Shown: positions 34,787-43,711, counted from the stretch's first letter. The stretch: 64,000 bases of DNA from Cryobacterium sp. Y57 (GCF_002929505.1 NZ_PJJL01000065.1:89597-153596); one strand, 5' to 3'. Numbers and translations: made by a program. The notes: generated by a model not told the origin, from the letters alone.

Positions 34787-36307
34787 TCAGAAGTTGTCAG
34801 AGCGCGACACCGCCCCGAGCGAATGTTCCGCCTCAACTTCGCGTTCCGCCGCAGCCGTCGCCGTGATGCGGGTGGCCATCCCCTCGAAGATGATCCCGTG
34901 AAACGGTAGGATCGCCGCCCAATACAGCCGGCCACCGAGGCCGCGGGGAAAGAACACCGCGCGCTGCCGGTAGACAGAGCCACCGGCATCCGTCGGGGTG
35001 ACGCTCATTTCAAGCCAGGCCCGCCCGGGAACCCGCATCTCGGCGCGCAACCGCAGGAAACTGCCGTGGTCGATCTGCTCGACTCGCCAGAAATCGAGCA
35101 CTTCACCCGTGTGCAGGTGGTCGGGGTTGCGACGGCCGCGGCGCAGTCCTACACCGCCCACCGCTTTGTCCATCAGGCCGCGCACCGCCCAGGCCAGCGG
35201 AAAGGAGTACCAGCCGTTTTCGCCGCCAATGCTCTCAATGACCCGCCAGAGCGCGGCCGGAGCCGCTGGTGTGGACTTCTCACGCAGGTCGGTGTAAAAG
35301 GCGTGGCCGGACCAGTCCGGGTCACTGGGCAGCGGGTTGCTCGACGCGCCCTCGATCGAAGAGTTACGCCAGCTGGTCTCGACGTCACCGTTGCGCATAC
35401 GGCCAAGCGCGAGGCGCACCGCCCGTCGATAACTGGTGAACCCGCCCTCCGGCTTGGGAATGTACTCGTCGACATCGCTTTCGTGCACGACGCAGTCGTA
35501 TTGCAGCGAGGCGATGATGGGAATGGCGAGATTGCGCGGAATCGGCGTGACCAGGTTCACCCACTGCGAGGCCAGCCACGGGGTCAACACGGGCAGCGCG
35601 GCGATCGCCCGCTGTTTGAGGCCGGCCTCGAGGGCGTAGCCGTTCATCATCTGGCCGTAGCGCAGCACGTCGGGGCCGCCGATGTCGAAGGTACGGTTCA
35701 CGTCGGGCGCCAGGTCGGCCGCAGCCTGCAGGTAATAGAGCACGTCGCGCACCGCGATCGGCTGGATCTTGTTGCGGACCCACTTGGGCGCGGGCATGTA
35801 CGGCAGCACATCGGTGAGGTGGCGGATCATCTCGAACGAGGTCGAGCCGGAACCGATGACGACGCCGGCCTGGAACGCGATGCTCGGTACCCCGCTCTCG
35901 AGCAGGATACGACCAACCTCCCTGCGGGAGTGCAGGTGGGCCGAGAGCGTGTCGGTGTCGGGGTGCAGACCACCGAGGTAGACGATGCGCTGAACGCTGG
36001 CTTCGGCAGCAGCACGGGCGACGTTCTCGGCGGCCAGGTGCTCGGTTTTCTCAAAGTCACCCGCCGCGCCCATCGAGTGCACGAGGTAGTACAGCACGTC
36101 GATGTCGGCGCAGGCGCGCTGCACCGAGGTCAGGTCGCCGAGGTCACCGTGCACGACCTCCACCTGGTCGACCCAGGGCACATCGCGCAGTTTGGACGGG
36201 GTGCGCACGAGCACTCGCACCGTAAAGCCGGCTTCCAGGAGTCGTGGAACGAGACGTCCGCCGATATAGCCCGTGGCGCCGGTGACGAGTGCTCTGCGTA
36301 AAGTCAT
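34787..36307 (-). CDS. NAD(P)H-binding SDR-type protein with DUF2867-like C-terminal domain
   Basis: 506 residues. The N-terminal 220 residues are an atypical SDR Rossmann domain: ALVTGATGYIGGRLVPRLLEAG, VEVVHGDLGDLTSVQRACADIDVLYYLVHSM, and a YLGG segment in place of the catalytic YxxxK. Residues about 330-490 (WRVIESIGGENGWYSFPLAWAVRG, LRLRAEMRVPGRAWLEM, YWAAILPFHGIIFEGM) match DUF2867, a ligand-binding helix-grip-like domain. The architecture is common and uncharacterised. A TAAGCT lies 7 nt before the ATG, so a leaderless mRNA is likely. Confidence 0.85.
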   Translation of the reverse strand: MTLRRALVTGATGYIGGRLVPRLLEAGFTVRVLVRTPSKLRDVPWVDQVEVVHGDLGDLTSVQRACADIDVLYYLVHSMGAAGDFEKTEHLAAENVARAAAEASVQRIVYLGGLHPDTDTLSAHLHSRREVGRILLESGVPSIAFQAGVVIGSGSTSFEMIRHLTDVLPYMPAPKWVRNKIQPIAVRDVLYYLQAAADLAPDVNRTFDIGGPDVLRYGQMMNGYALEAGLKQRAIAALPVLTPWLASQWVNLVTPIPRNLAIPIIASLQYDCVVHESDVDEYIPKPEGGFTSYRRAVRLALGRMRNGDVETSWRNSSIEGASSNPLPSDPDWSGHAFYTDLREKSTPAAPAALWRVIESIGGENGWYSFPLAWAVRGLMDKAVGGVGLRRGRRNPDHLHTGEVLDFWRVEQIDHGSFLRLRAEMRVPGRAWLEMSVTPTDAGGSVYRQRAVFFPRGLGGRLYWAAILPFHGIIFEGMATRITATAAAEREVEAEHSLGAVSRSDNF

Positions 36308-36314
36308 GCGGCGG

Positions 36315-36320
36315 AGCTTA
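36315..36320 (-). promoter_or_regulatory. -10 element of the SDR-type gene (leaderless)
   Basis: TAAGCT on the minus strand, ending 7 nt before the ATG at 36307. Confidence 0.5.
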
Positions 36321-36366
36321 TCCGGTTCTCTTGGCCCTCGGCTGAGTGTCCTCCCACGCTTGCGAT

Positions 36367-37230
36367 TTAGAGAATAGCCTTGGTGTGCCAGACCGTTTTC
36401 AGTTCAGTGAAGGCGAGGATGCGATTCAGCGCCGGTAAGGCGGCATCCGCTCCTGCCTCGGGCGGAAGCACCCGCTTGAGTGTGTCGGCGGCGCTGATCT
36501 GCAGTTCCACCCAGTCCAGGTTGCCGGCACCGACGAGGTCGAGGGCGTTCACGTCGGCATGGGTGGCCAGCCAGGGCGCGATCTCGGCCGGCGAACCGGT
36601 CACGATGTTGACGACACCGCCGGGCACGTCGCTCGTGGCGAGCACTTCGCCCAGGCTGATCGCCGACAGCGGTGCGTGCTCGTTGGCGACGACGACGACG
36701 GTGTTGCCGGCGACGAGGGCTGGCGCGATCGCACTGACCAGGCCGAGCAGCGATTCAGTGCCCTGCGGCGCGATGATCGCGACGACACCCGTCGGCTCGG
36801 GGACGGAGGTGTTGAAGAAGGGGCCGGAAACCGGGTTGGCGTTGCCGGCGACCTGCACGTATTTGTCGGCCCAGCCGGCGTACCAGACCCAGCGATCGAT
36901 GGCCTCGTCGACCTGAGCGCTGGCGACGGCGGCGTTGACGCCCTCGCAGTTCATGATCTCGTCGACGAACTGGTTCCGACGACCCTCGAGCAGTTCGGCG
37001 ATGCGATACAGCACCTGGCCGCGGTTGTAGGCCGTGGCGCCGGCCCACCCACCGAGCGCGCTGCGGGCGGCGACGACCGCGTCACGGGCATCCTTGCGGC
37101 TGCCCTTGGCCGCATTGGCGAGAAAGTCCCCTGTGTGTGAGAGCACCTCGTAGACGCGGCCGGATTCGCTGCGCGGAAACTTGCCGCCGATATAGAGCTT
37201 GTACGTTTTAGAAATAACGAGGCGGTTCAC
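36367..37230 (-). CDS. Half-length aldehyde dehydrogenase-family protein
   Basis: 287 residues from a GTG at 37230 that overlaps the TGA of the full-length aldehyde dehydrogenase gene (GTGA). It matches the N-terminal and NAD-binding part of ALDHs (KLYIGGKFPRSESGRVYEV, AARSALGGWAGATAYNRGQVLYRIAELLE, APALVAGNTVVVV, PGGVVNIVTG) but ends before the catalytic domain, so the nucleophilic cysteine is absent. The usual length is about 480. The IAPQGTESLLG segment replaces the typical PWNFP. It is the last gene of the deoxyribose operon and could form a mixed oligomer with, or regulate, its full-length neighbour. Confidence 0.85.
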   Translation of the reverse strand: MNRLVISKTYKLYIGGKFPRSESGRVYEVLSHTGDFLANAAKGSRKDARDAVVAARSALGGWAGATAYNRGQVLYRIAELLEGRRNQFVDEIMNCEGVNAAVASAQVDEAIDRWVWYAGWADKYVQVAGNANPVSGPFFNTSVPEPTGVVAIIAPQGTESLLGLVSAIAPALVAGNTVVVVANEHAPLSAISLGEVLATSDVPGGVVNIVTGSPAEIAPWLATHADVNALDLVGAGNLDWVELQISAADTLKRVLPPEAGADAALPALNRILAFTELKTVWHTKAIL

Positions 37231-38774
37231 TTGGCGGCCTTCTCTGCGGATGCGGACTTTTTGCCGACGGATGCGGTCTTCTTGGAAACGGACGATGTTT
37301 GCTGGTTGGCGGCGGCGATCGACCTTGAGCCGCTGCGCACGGCGGGTTTCAGATAAGCGGCGAGGCCGTGGCGGCCACCTTCGCGGCCATAGCCGCTTTC
37401 CTTGTAGCCGCCGAAGGGGCTCGACGGGTCGAACTGGTTGAAGGTGTTCGCCCAAACCACGCCGGCACGCAGCTTGTCGGCAACGGCGAGGATGCGGCTG
37501 CCCTTGTCGCTCCAGATTCCGGCGGAAAGGCCGTAGGGGGTGTTATTGGCCTTTGCTACGGCCTCGGCCGGGGTACGGAAGGTGAGCACGGAGAGCACCG
37601 GTCCGAAGATCTCGTCGCGGGCGATGCGGTGGCTGGTAGACACGTTGGTGAAGATGGTTGGCGAAAACCAGAAACCGTTCGGCGGAATTTCGCAGTCGGC
37701 GCTCCAACGTTCGGCGCCCTCCTGCTCGCCCAGATCGGACAGTTCCCGAATGCGCGCGAGCTGTTCGGCGCTGTTGATGGCGCCGATGTCGGTGTTCTTA
37801 TCGAGCGGGTCACCCAACCGCAGCGTCTGCATGCGGCGCTTGAGTCGGTCGATGACGTCGTCGTGGATACTTTCCTGCACGAGCAGGCGACTGCCGGCGC
37901 AGCAGACATGGCCCTGGTTGAAGAAGATGCCGCGCACGATTCCCTCAACGGCCTGGTCGATCGGGGCATCATCAAAAACGATGTTGGCGCCCTTGCCGCC
38001 GAGTTCGAGGCTGAGCTTTTTGTCGGTTCCAGCGATCGAACGGGCAACCGACCGACCGACCGAGGTCGAACCGGTGAACGCGACCTTGTTGACGCCTGGG
38101 TGGTTGACGAGAGTCGCTCCCGTGCTTCCGTCGCCGGTGATGATGTTCACGACACCGGCCGGCAGGTCGGCCTGCTGCAGGATCTCGGCGAACAGCAGCG
38201 CGGTGAGGGAGGTCGTCTCGGCGGGCTTGAGCACAACGGTGTTGCCAGCGGCAAGCGCCGGGGCGATCTTCCAGGCCAGCATCATGAGCGGGAAATTCCA
38301 CGGGATGACCTGAGCGGCGACGCCGAGGGACGCCGGGCTGGGTCCCACTCCGGCGTGGTCGAGCTTGTCTGCCCAGCCGGCGTAGTAGAAGAACCAGGCG
38401 GCGACAAGGGGAATGTCGACATCGCGGGTTTCCTTGATCGGCTTGCCGTTGTCGAGGGTTTCCGCAACGGCCAGTTCGCGCGCGCGTTCCTGCACCAGTC
38501 GGGCGATGCGAAACAGGTACTTGCCCCGGTCGCTGCCGGAGAGGCGGGACCAGACGCCGTCGTAGGCGTGGCGGGCGGCCGAAACGGCAGCGTCGACATC
38601 CGCTTCGTTGGCGGTGGCGATCATCGCGATCTGCTGTTCGGTGGCCGGGTTGATTGTCTGAAACGGGGTTCCGCGACCGGCGATGAACGCGCCGTTGATG
38701 AACAGGCCATAGTCGCTTTTGAGGCCCAGCAGCGCCTTCGATTCGGGGGCGGGGGCGTAGTCGAGAAATTTCAT
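37227..38774 (-). CDS. NAD-dependent aldehyde dehydrogenase
   Basis: 515 residues. Complete ALDH: PWNFPLMMLAWKIAPALAAGNTVVLKPAE, FTGSTSVGRSVA, LELGGKGANIVF (general-base glutamate), FFNQGHVCCAGSRL with the nucleophilic cysteine, EIFGPVLSVLTF and PFGGYKESGYGREGG. Downstream of deoC, it should oxidise the acetaldehyde released by the aldolase to acetate. The last 35 residues form a Lys/Ser/Ala tail with three KK(T/S)AS-like units, beyond the normal end of the family. Nine bp separate it from deoC, and its stop overlaps the next gene. Confidence 0.92.
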   Translation of the reverse strand: MKFLDYAPAPESKALLGLKSDYGLFINGAFIAGRGTPFQTINPATEQQIAMIATANEADVDAAVSAARHAYDGVWSRLSGSDRGKYLFRIARLVQERARELAVAETLDNGKPIKETRDVDIPLVAAWFFYYAGWADKLDHAGVGPSPASLGVAAQVIPWNFPLMMLAWKIAPALAAGNTVVLKPAETTSLTALLFAEILQQADLPAGVVNIITGDGSTGATLVNHPGVNKVAFTGSTSVGRSVARSIAGTDKKLSLELGGKGANIVFDDAPIDQAVEGIVRGIFFNQGHVCCAGSRLLVQESIHDDVIDRLKRRMQTLRLGDPLDKNTDIGAINSAEQLARIRELSDLGEQEGAERWSADCEIPPNGFWFSPTIFTNVSTSHRIARDEIFGPVLSVLTFRTPAEAVAKANNTPYGLSAGIWSDKGSRILAVADKLRAGVVWANTFNQFDPSSPFGGYKESGYGREGGRHGLAAYLKPAVRSGSRSIAAANQQTSSVSKKTASVGKKSASAEKAAK

Positions 38775-38783
38775 GGTCGTTCC

Positions 38784-39797
38784 CTAATCAATCGTCACGT
38801 AGTCGGGACCGGAGTAGTGCCCGGTCGTCATCTTCTGGCGCTGCAGCAGCACGTCGTTCAGCAGGCTGGAGGCGCCGAACCGGAACAGGCGCGGACTGAG
38901 CCACTCCTCCCCCACCGTCTCGGCGACCGTCACGAGGTATTTGATGGCGTCCTTGGAGGTGCGGATACCGCCGGCCGGTTTCACGCCGATACGCACGCCG
39001 GTGAGGCGGTGCCAGTCCCGCACAACCTCGAGCATCGACAGTGTCACGGGCAGCGTCGCGGCTGGAGCGACCTTGCCGGTGGAGGTCTTGATGAAGTCTC
39101 CGCCGGCCAGAATGGCCAGCCAGGACGCTCGACGCACATTGTCGTAGGTGTTCAGTTCGCCGGTTTCGAGAATCACCTTGAGGTGAGCCATCGACCCGTC
39201 GGCGCGGCGGCAGGCCTCTTTCACGGCAACGATCTCGTCGTAGACCTGGCCGAACCGACCGGCTAGAAACGCTCCACGGTCAATGACCATGTCGATCTCG
39301 TCAGCGCCGGCCGCGACCGCGTCGCGCACATCGGCGAGCTTGATCGCGAGGGAGGCGCGGCCGCTCGGAAAGGCGGTAGCGACGGCGGCGACGGTGACAC
39401 CGTCGGTTCCGCCGGCCGCATGGGCTGAGCCGAGCGCTGTGACGGCCGAACCGACCATGTCACCGTAGACGCAGACCGCTGCGACACGGGGTGTGCCGGG
39501 GTCGCCCGGGTCGGGCATGAGGGCCTTGGCTACGAGCGAGCGCACCTTGCCGGGGGTGTCGGCGCCCTCGAGGGTGGTCAGGTCGATCAGGCCGATGATG
39601 GTGTCGATCGCCCAGCGTTTGGAACTGGTCTTGATCGAACGGGTGCCGAGGTCGAAGGCGCGCGCTTCGAGGCCGACGGCGTCGATTCCCGGGATGCCGT
39701 GCAGGTACCGGCGCAGGTTGGCGTCGGTGGCTTCCCCGCCGATCAACGCGAGGGCACGCTGGTCAGGCTGGTAGGTGGCCAGAGGGCTGTTGGTCAT
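38784..39797 (-). CDS. deoC: Deoxyribose-phosphate aldolase
   Basis: 337 residues from the ATG at 39797 (MTNSPLATYQPD), with AAAAGGACA upstream. DeoC class I aldolase: the region DEIDMVIDRGAFLAGRF, LKVILETGEL, and GGDFIKTSTGKVAPAATLP, which contains the Schiff-base lysine. It cleaves 2-deoxyribose 5-phosphate to glyceraldehyde 3-phosphate and acetaldehyde. The protein is the long form, with about 75 extra N-terminal residues relative to E. coli DeoC. The start overlaps the regulator's stop (ATGA, 39794-39797). Operon: regulator, deoC, aldehyde dehydrogenase, half aldehyde dehydrogenase. Confidence 0.95.
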   Translation of the reverse strand: MTNSPLATYQPDQRALALIGGEATDANLRRYLHGIPGIDAVGLEARAFDLGTRSIKTSSKRWAIDTIIGLIDLTTLEGADTPGKVRSLVAKALMPDPGDPGTPRVAAVCVYGDMVGSAVTALGSAHAAGGTDGVTVAAVATAFPSGRASLAIKLADVRDAVAAGADEIDMVIDRGAFLAGRFGQVYDEIVAVKEACRRADGSMAHLKVILETGELNTYDNVRRASWLAILAGGDFIKTSTGKVAPAATLPVTLSMLEVVRDWHRLTGVRIGVKPAGGIRTSKDAIKYLVTVAETVGEEWLSPRLFRFGASSLLNDVLLQRQKMTTGHYSGPDYVTID

Positions 39798-40768
39798 AGG
39801 GTGTCCTTTTCCTGGAGCAGAGCGTTCGCGGTGTCTTCGTCGGTGACCAGCACGGTGCACAACCCGTTGCGCACGACGGCGCGGGCGATGGCATGCTTAT
39901 CGTTTCCGGAAATGACCGCGATGGTGAGCGGGGCACGGCGCAACTGGTCGATCTGAATACCGACCGTTCGTTCATTGAGTTCAGGGTCGACGATGCGGCC
40001 GTTCGCATCGATATAGCGGCCGACGACGTCGCCGACGGCACCGCGCGAGACGAGGTCATCGATCTGTTCCACGGTCAGGAAACCGCTGTCGACGAGAGCG
40101 GAATTCGCATCCGCCTGGCCGGCGCTGAAGAGATAGGCCTGCGCGTTGCGGGCGAGGTCGAGTACCCCGGCGACGGCGCGGTCGGCTTCCATCGCCTGCT
40201 TAGTTTCGAGGCGTTCGAAGACGGCGGGGCTCGGCAGCAGGGTGGCCGAGCCGTCGGCCTTGTGAGCGATGGTCACGGCAGTGGATGCTGCGGTGCCGGT
40301 GCGTTGGTGCAGGCTGACGCCACCGTTGATCTGAACCACGTTCACGCCCGGCGCCCAGCCCTGCTTCAGGTGCAGGGACACATCGTGCAGGGTACGCCCC
40401 CAGCTGATACCGAGGGTGCGCGGGATCGGGCGCAGGCTCGTGAGGAAGTCTGCGGCGGCCTGCGCGGTACGCGACTGCAGTTCGACTTCGCTCGACACCC
40501 CAGCGGAGGAAACGACGATCGCATCGGTGAGGCCCGTCGATTCGCGGAGGCGCCGCTCGATCGGCAGGCGGCGGGCGCGCGGGTGCACGATCTCGATGCG
40601 GATGAACCCGTTTGCCTTCGCGCTCGCCAGCAACCGGCCGACCTTCCAGCGGGTCAGGCGCAGAATCACACCGATCTCGTCCTGGGTCTGGTTCTCTTCG
40701 TAGTACAGCTCGGCGGCACGAATGGAGAGGAGTTCGTCGGTATCGCTCATGTCGGTGGCGCGGTCCAA
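39794..40768 (-). CDS. SorC/DeoR-type sugar-binding transcriptional regulator
   Basis: 324 residues. The N-terminal helix-turn-helix (AAELYYEENQTQDEIGVILRLTRWKVGRLLASAKANGFIRI, about 16-58) is followed by a sugar-phosphate isomerase-like effector domain (ESTGLTDAIVVSS, LGISWGRTLHDV, NVVQINGG, VEQIDDLVSRGAVGDVVGRYID) as in B. subtilis DeoR and SorC. The effector is probably deoxyribose 5-phosphate or a related sugar phosphate, inferred from the overlapping deoC. The start is either the TTG at 40768, with GGAG about 8 nt upstream, or the ATG at 40750. It heads the operon and likely represses it. Confidence 0.9.
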   Translation of the reverse strand: MDRATDMSDTDELLSIRAAELYYEENQTQDEIGVILRLTRWKVGRLLASAKANGFIRIEIVHPRARRLPIERRLRESTGLTDAIVVSSAGVSSEVELQSRTAQAAADFLTSLRPIPRTLGISWGRTLHDVSLHLKQGWAPGVNVVQINGGVSLHQRTGTAASTAVTIAHKADGSATLLPSPAVFERLETKQAMEADRAVAGVLDLARNAQAYLFSAGQADANSALVDSGFLTVEQIDDLVSRGAVGDVVGRYIDANGRIVDPELNERTVGIQIDQLRRAPLTIAVISGNDKHAIARAVVRNGLCTVLVTDEDTANALLQEKDTL

Positions 40769-40864
40769 TCGTTTGACTCCAGCCTATGTCGACCCGCCGC
40801 GCGAATCAACAGTCGTGGGGATTTTTGCTCATGTGAGCGAATATCGGACCGGAATCGCGACCAG

Positions 40865-40870
40865 TACGAT
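40865..40870 (+). promoter_or_regulatory. -10 element of the ROK kinase gene (leaderless)
   Basis: TACGAT, ending 6 nt before the ATG at 40877. Confidence 0.5.
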
Positions 40871-40876
40871 CAACGC

Positions 40877-41821
40877 ATGAGCACCAGTGCAGCGCCCCGG
40901 TTCGTTCTCGCCGTCGATGTCGGGGGTACCAAGGTTGAATCCGCCCTCGTCGACGACCACGGCCTGGTGCTCACCTCCAGCCGGCACCGCGCAGCGACCG
41001 GGTCGAGCGCATCAAGCGCACAACTCGCCGTCGCTGTCACGAATGCGGTCACTCAGGCCCGCTCGAGCCTGCCCACCGGTGCGGCCCTGGTTGGAGTTGG
41101 CATCGGCTGTGCCGGGCCGATTCACCTGCAGCAGGGGGCGGTGTCACCGTTGAACCTGCCGGTCTGGCGCGAGTATCCCCTCAAAGATCGAGTCATCGCC
41201 CTCGTCCCTGATCTACCGGTGCGCCTACGCATGGACGGGCTCTGCATCACCCTTGCCGAACACTGGGTGGGAGCGGGACAGGGCGTCGACAACCTGATGG
41301 GCATGATCGTTTCCACCGGCATCGGCGGCGGCCTGATTCTCGGTGGCGTCACCGTGTCGGGAAGAACTGGAAATGCCGGCCACATCGGCCACATCGAGGT
41401 CGGCGGCTTTGACGATCCCTGCGCCTGCGGTGGAATCGGCTGCATCGAGGCGATCGCCTCAGGGCCGAAGACCGTCGCCTGGGCACGGACGCACGGATTC
41501 AGGGGCGAGTCGGGAGAAGATCTCGCGGCGGCCTACTCGACCGCCGATCCGATTGCGATCGCCGCCGTAACGCGCAGCGGCCGGGCACTCGGTCACGCCA
41601 TTGCCTCCGCAGCGACGCTGCTCGATCTCGACCTGGTCACTATCGGCGGCGGCTTCGCCAATGTCACTCCCGACCTGCTCGATTTCGCCCGGGAAACGAT
41701 CGCCCAGCGGGTGCAGTTCGCCTACGCGACCCGGGTGCGAGTGGTACCGTCAGCGCTGTCCGGCGACGGCCCGCTGATCGGCGCCGCGGCGCTGATCCAC
41801 CGTGCCCATCTCGTGCCGTGA
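40877..41821 (+). CDS. ROK family sugar kinase
   Basis: 314 residues from the ATG at 40877. ATP-binding LAVDVGGTKVES at the N-terminus, the sugar-binding region GISTGIGGGLI-like VSTGIGGGLILGG, GHIGHIEV, and the zinc-binding CACGGIGCIEAIASG (about 181-195), which define ROK proteins. A helix-turn-helix is absent, so it is a kinase rather than a repressor. A glucokinase or other hexose kinase role is likely. The substrate is not determined. Diverges from the deoxyribose operon and might serve sugar entry there. Confidence 0.9.
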   Translation: MSTSAAPRFVLAVDVGGTKVESALVDDHGLVLTSSRHRAATGSSASSAQLAVAVTNAVTQARSSLPTGAALVGVGIGCAGPIHLQQGAVSPLNLPVWREYPLKDRVIALVPDLPVRLRMDGLCITLAEHWVGAGQGVDNLMGMIVSTGIGGGLILGGVTVSGRTGNAGHIGHIEVGGFDDPCACGGIGCIEAIASGPKTVAWARTHGFRGESGEDLAAAYSTADPIAIAAVTRSGRALGHAIASAATLLDLDLVTIGGGFANVTPDLLDFARETIAQRVQFAYATRVRVVPSALSGDGPLIGAAALIHRAHLVP

Positions 41822-41827
41822 TGGCGA

Positions 41828-43048
41828 TCAGCGAGTGGGCGTCACGTCGTCTTCCAGCATGTGCGGACGCCCGATCACCGCGCCGGCGATGACGATGGCC
41901 AGCGCGGCCGTCAACAAGAAAATGAGCGGCCAGGTCCACCCGCCGCTGAGCTCATGCAGCAGACCGAATACCAGCGGTCCGAGCGCTCCCAGGGTGTAGC
42001 CGATGCTCTGCACGAAGCTGCTGAGGGCCACTGCGCCGGCGTGAGTACGGGTGCGCAGGTTGATCAATACGAGTGCGAGGGGAAAGAACAATGGCCCGAT
42101 CCCGGCGAGACTGACCCAGAGCCAGGTCAGGGTTTCCGGTGCGAACAACAGCCCAAGGTCACCGGCGACGAACGCGAACACACCGACGTAGATGAGCGGC
42201 CCGACGTTGGTCATGCGGGCGGTGAGGATTGGAATGATCAGTGCGCACGGAATGCCCATGCTGGCATAGAGCGCCAAAAGAGTTCCGGCCTGGGCAGGAC
42301 TCACACCGGCGGTGTCGACGAGTAGCTGCGGCAGCCAGGCGAACATCGCGTAGGCGTTGAGCGACGAGACCGCGAACACGCCCGCGAGGGCCCAGGCGAT
42401 CGACGACTTCCAGAGGCGCCCGAGAATGGTGGCATCGGCCTCCTCAATGATCGCGTCCGGCGTTCGCGCACGGTGCCGCACCAGCATGGTGATCCAGGGC
42501 ACCAGGGCGAGCAGGGCGAGGAGCATCCACATGCCGAGCGAGATGCGCCAGCCGGCGGCATCCGCTACCGGAACCGCAATCAGCGGCGGTACCAGGGTGC
42601 TCAGGGCCACAACGGTGACGTAGAGGCTCGTCACGAGCCCGACCCGGTCGGGGAAGTACTTCTTGACCAGCGGAGGCAGTAGCACGTTGCCAATGCCGAG
42701 TCCGGCGAAAGCGATGACGCTGCCGATGATGAGCATGGTGATCGAGCCGGACAGGCCGCGGGTGACGTGACCGAGCAGGATCGCCACGAGGGCCAGTACG
42801 AGTGGTGCTTCGAGGCCGTGACGGCGGGTGATCATGGGGGTGAAGATGCCGAACAGGGCGAAGCATACCGGCGGGAGCATGCCGAGCACCCCGAGCGATA
42901 CCGCGCCGAGGGGAATGTCGAGGTTGATTTCGGCCACGATCGGCGACAGGGCGGCGACGGCGGTGCGCAGGTTTGCCGCGACCAGGATGATGCCCAGGAG
43001 AGCGAGGCTGCGTCCGCGCCACAGTCGGCGGGACACTGCGGTATTCAC
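41828..43048 (-). CDS. MFS transporter, CynX/NimT type
   Basis: 406 residues with twelve hydrophobic segments. The N-terminal LAANLRTAVAALSPIVAEI-type region (IILVAANLRTAVAALSPIV), MLPPVCFALFGIFTPMITRRHGLE and a central loop with basic residues match the cyanate/nitroimidazole-associated CynX/NimT branch of the major facilitator superfamily. Likely an exporter of small compounds. The TetR-type regulator gene lies 9 bp upstream on the same strand. A TAGACT 6 nt before the GTG start sits inside the 3' end of the regulator gene, so this gene may also have its own leaderless transcript. Confidence 0.88.
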   Translation of the reverse strand: MNTAVSRRLWRGRSLALLGIILVAANLRTAVAALSPIVAEINLDIPLGAVSLGVLGMLPPVCFALFGIFTPMITRRHGLEAPLVLALVAILLGHVTRGLSGSITMLIIGSVIAFAGLGIGNVLLPPLVKKYFPDRVGLVTSLYVTVVALSTLVPPLIAVPVADAAGWRISLGMWMLLALLALVPWITMLVRHRARTPDAIIEEADATILGRLWKSSIAWALAGVFAVSSLNAYAMFAWLPQLLVDTAGVSPAQAGTLLALYASMGIPCALIIPILTARMTNVGPLIYVGVFAFVAGDLGLLFAPETLTWLWVSLAGIGPLFFPLALVLINLRTRTHAGAVALSSFVQSIGYTLGALGPLVFGLLHELSGGWTWPLIFLLTAALAIVIAGAVIGRPHMLEDDVTPTR

Positions 43049-43054
43049 TTGGTT

Positions 43055-43060
43055 AGTCTA
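43055..43060 (-). promoter_or_regulatory. -10 element of the MFS gene (leaderless)
   Basis: TAGACT on the minus strand, overlapping the regulator's stop codon and ending 6 nt before the GTG at 43048. Confidence 0.45.
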
Positions 43061-43711
43061 CGGCCGATCCGCGGCACGCTGCCGCTGCACGTCGGCAGCT
43101 AGATTCTTCAGGTCGTCCCAGCGCCCGGGGGCAACGAGTCCGGGCAAGAGCAACGCCCACATCTCGGTCAGTCGCTGCTCGATGTCCCCACGCCGAGTCA
43201 GCACGTCCGAGACAACCTGCACCCCCGTGAAACCGGCGGTGCAAAACCGTGCCGCGGCCGGCACATCGACCGTTGGCGCTACATCTCCCTCGGCGATCCC
43301 CCGACGCAAAAATTCCTCACAGGCGACCATCCAGTCCCGGTAGGGCGCGGATACCGGCGTTGAGAAGTTCACGGCCTCGATAGTCAGGCGTACACCGGCG
43401 CTGACGACCTGGTCATCGCGCAGTTGGCGAGCCAGCTCGTAGGACATGGAAACGAGGGCACGCAGGCCGGGCATGTTGTCCTCGAGCAGCTGACGACCCG
43501 CATCGACCGATTTCTTGTGCTGAGCCGCGATTATGGCGACCGCGAGCGCTTCCTTGGAATCGAAGTGAAAGTACAATGCTCCCTTGGTCACGCCCGCGGC
43601 AGCACTCACCTGCGCGAGCGACGTGCTCCCGTACCCGCGCTGCTCGAAGGCTTCCGCGGCGCCACGAATGATCGCCGCACGCGTTTCTATCGCTCGTGCT
43701 TGTTGCCGCAT
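43058..43711 (-). CDS. TetR-family regulator resembling gamma-butyrolactone receptors
   Basis: 217 residues. The N-terminal helix-turn-helix TRAAIIRGAAEAFEQRGYGSTSLAQVSAAAGVTKGALYFHFDSKEALA is TetR type. The wording KGALYFHF and the long ligand domain with a tryptophan near residue 127 (YRDWMVACEEFL) resemble ScbR/ArpA-like autoregulator receptors, although simple TetR repressors can look similar. It probably controls the adjacent MFS exporter, with which it is cotranscribed. The ATG has GGGGG 5-9 nt upstream. A likely promoter has TTGCCC, a 17-bp spacer and CAATAT. Confidence 0.85.
   Translation of the reverse strand: MRQQARAIETRAAIIRGAAEAFEQRGYGSTSLAQVSAAAGVTKGALYFHFDSKEALAVAIIAAQHKKSVDAGRQLLEDNMPGLRALVSMSYELARQLRDDQVVSAGVRLTIEAVNFSTPVSAPYRDWMVACEEFLRRGIAEGDVAPTVDVPAAARFCTAGFTGVQVVSDVLTRRGDIEQRLTEMWALLLPGLVAPGRWDDLKNLAADVQRQRAADRP

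Noticed and set aside
37368..39266. A 632-codon open frame antisense to the aldehyde dehydrogenase and deoC genes
   Set aside because: The opposite strand holds complete, motif-bearing ALDH and DeoC proteins. The antisense reading has no recognisable domain.
39893..40876. Upstream extension of the ROK kinase frame by more than 300 codons
   Set aside because: The extension is antisense to the SorC regulator. The kinase starts at the ATG at 40877, with a -10 located 6 nt upstream.
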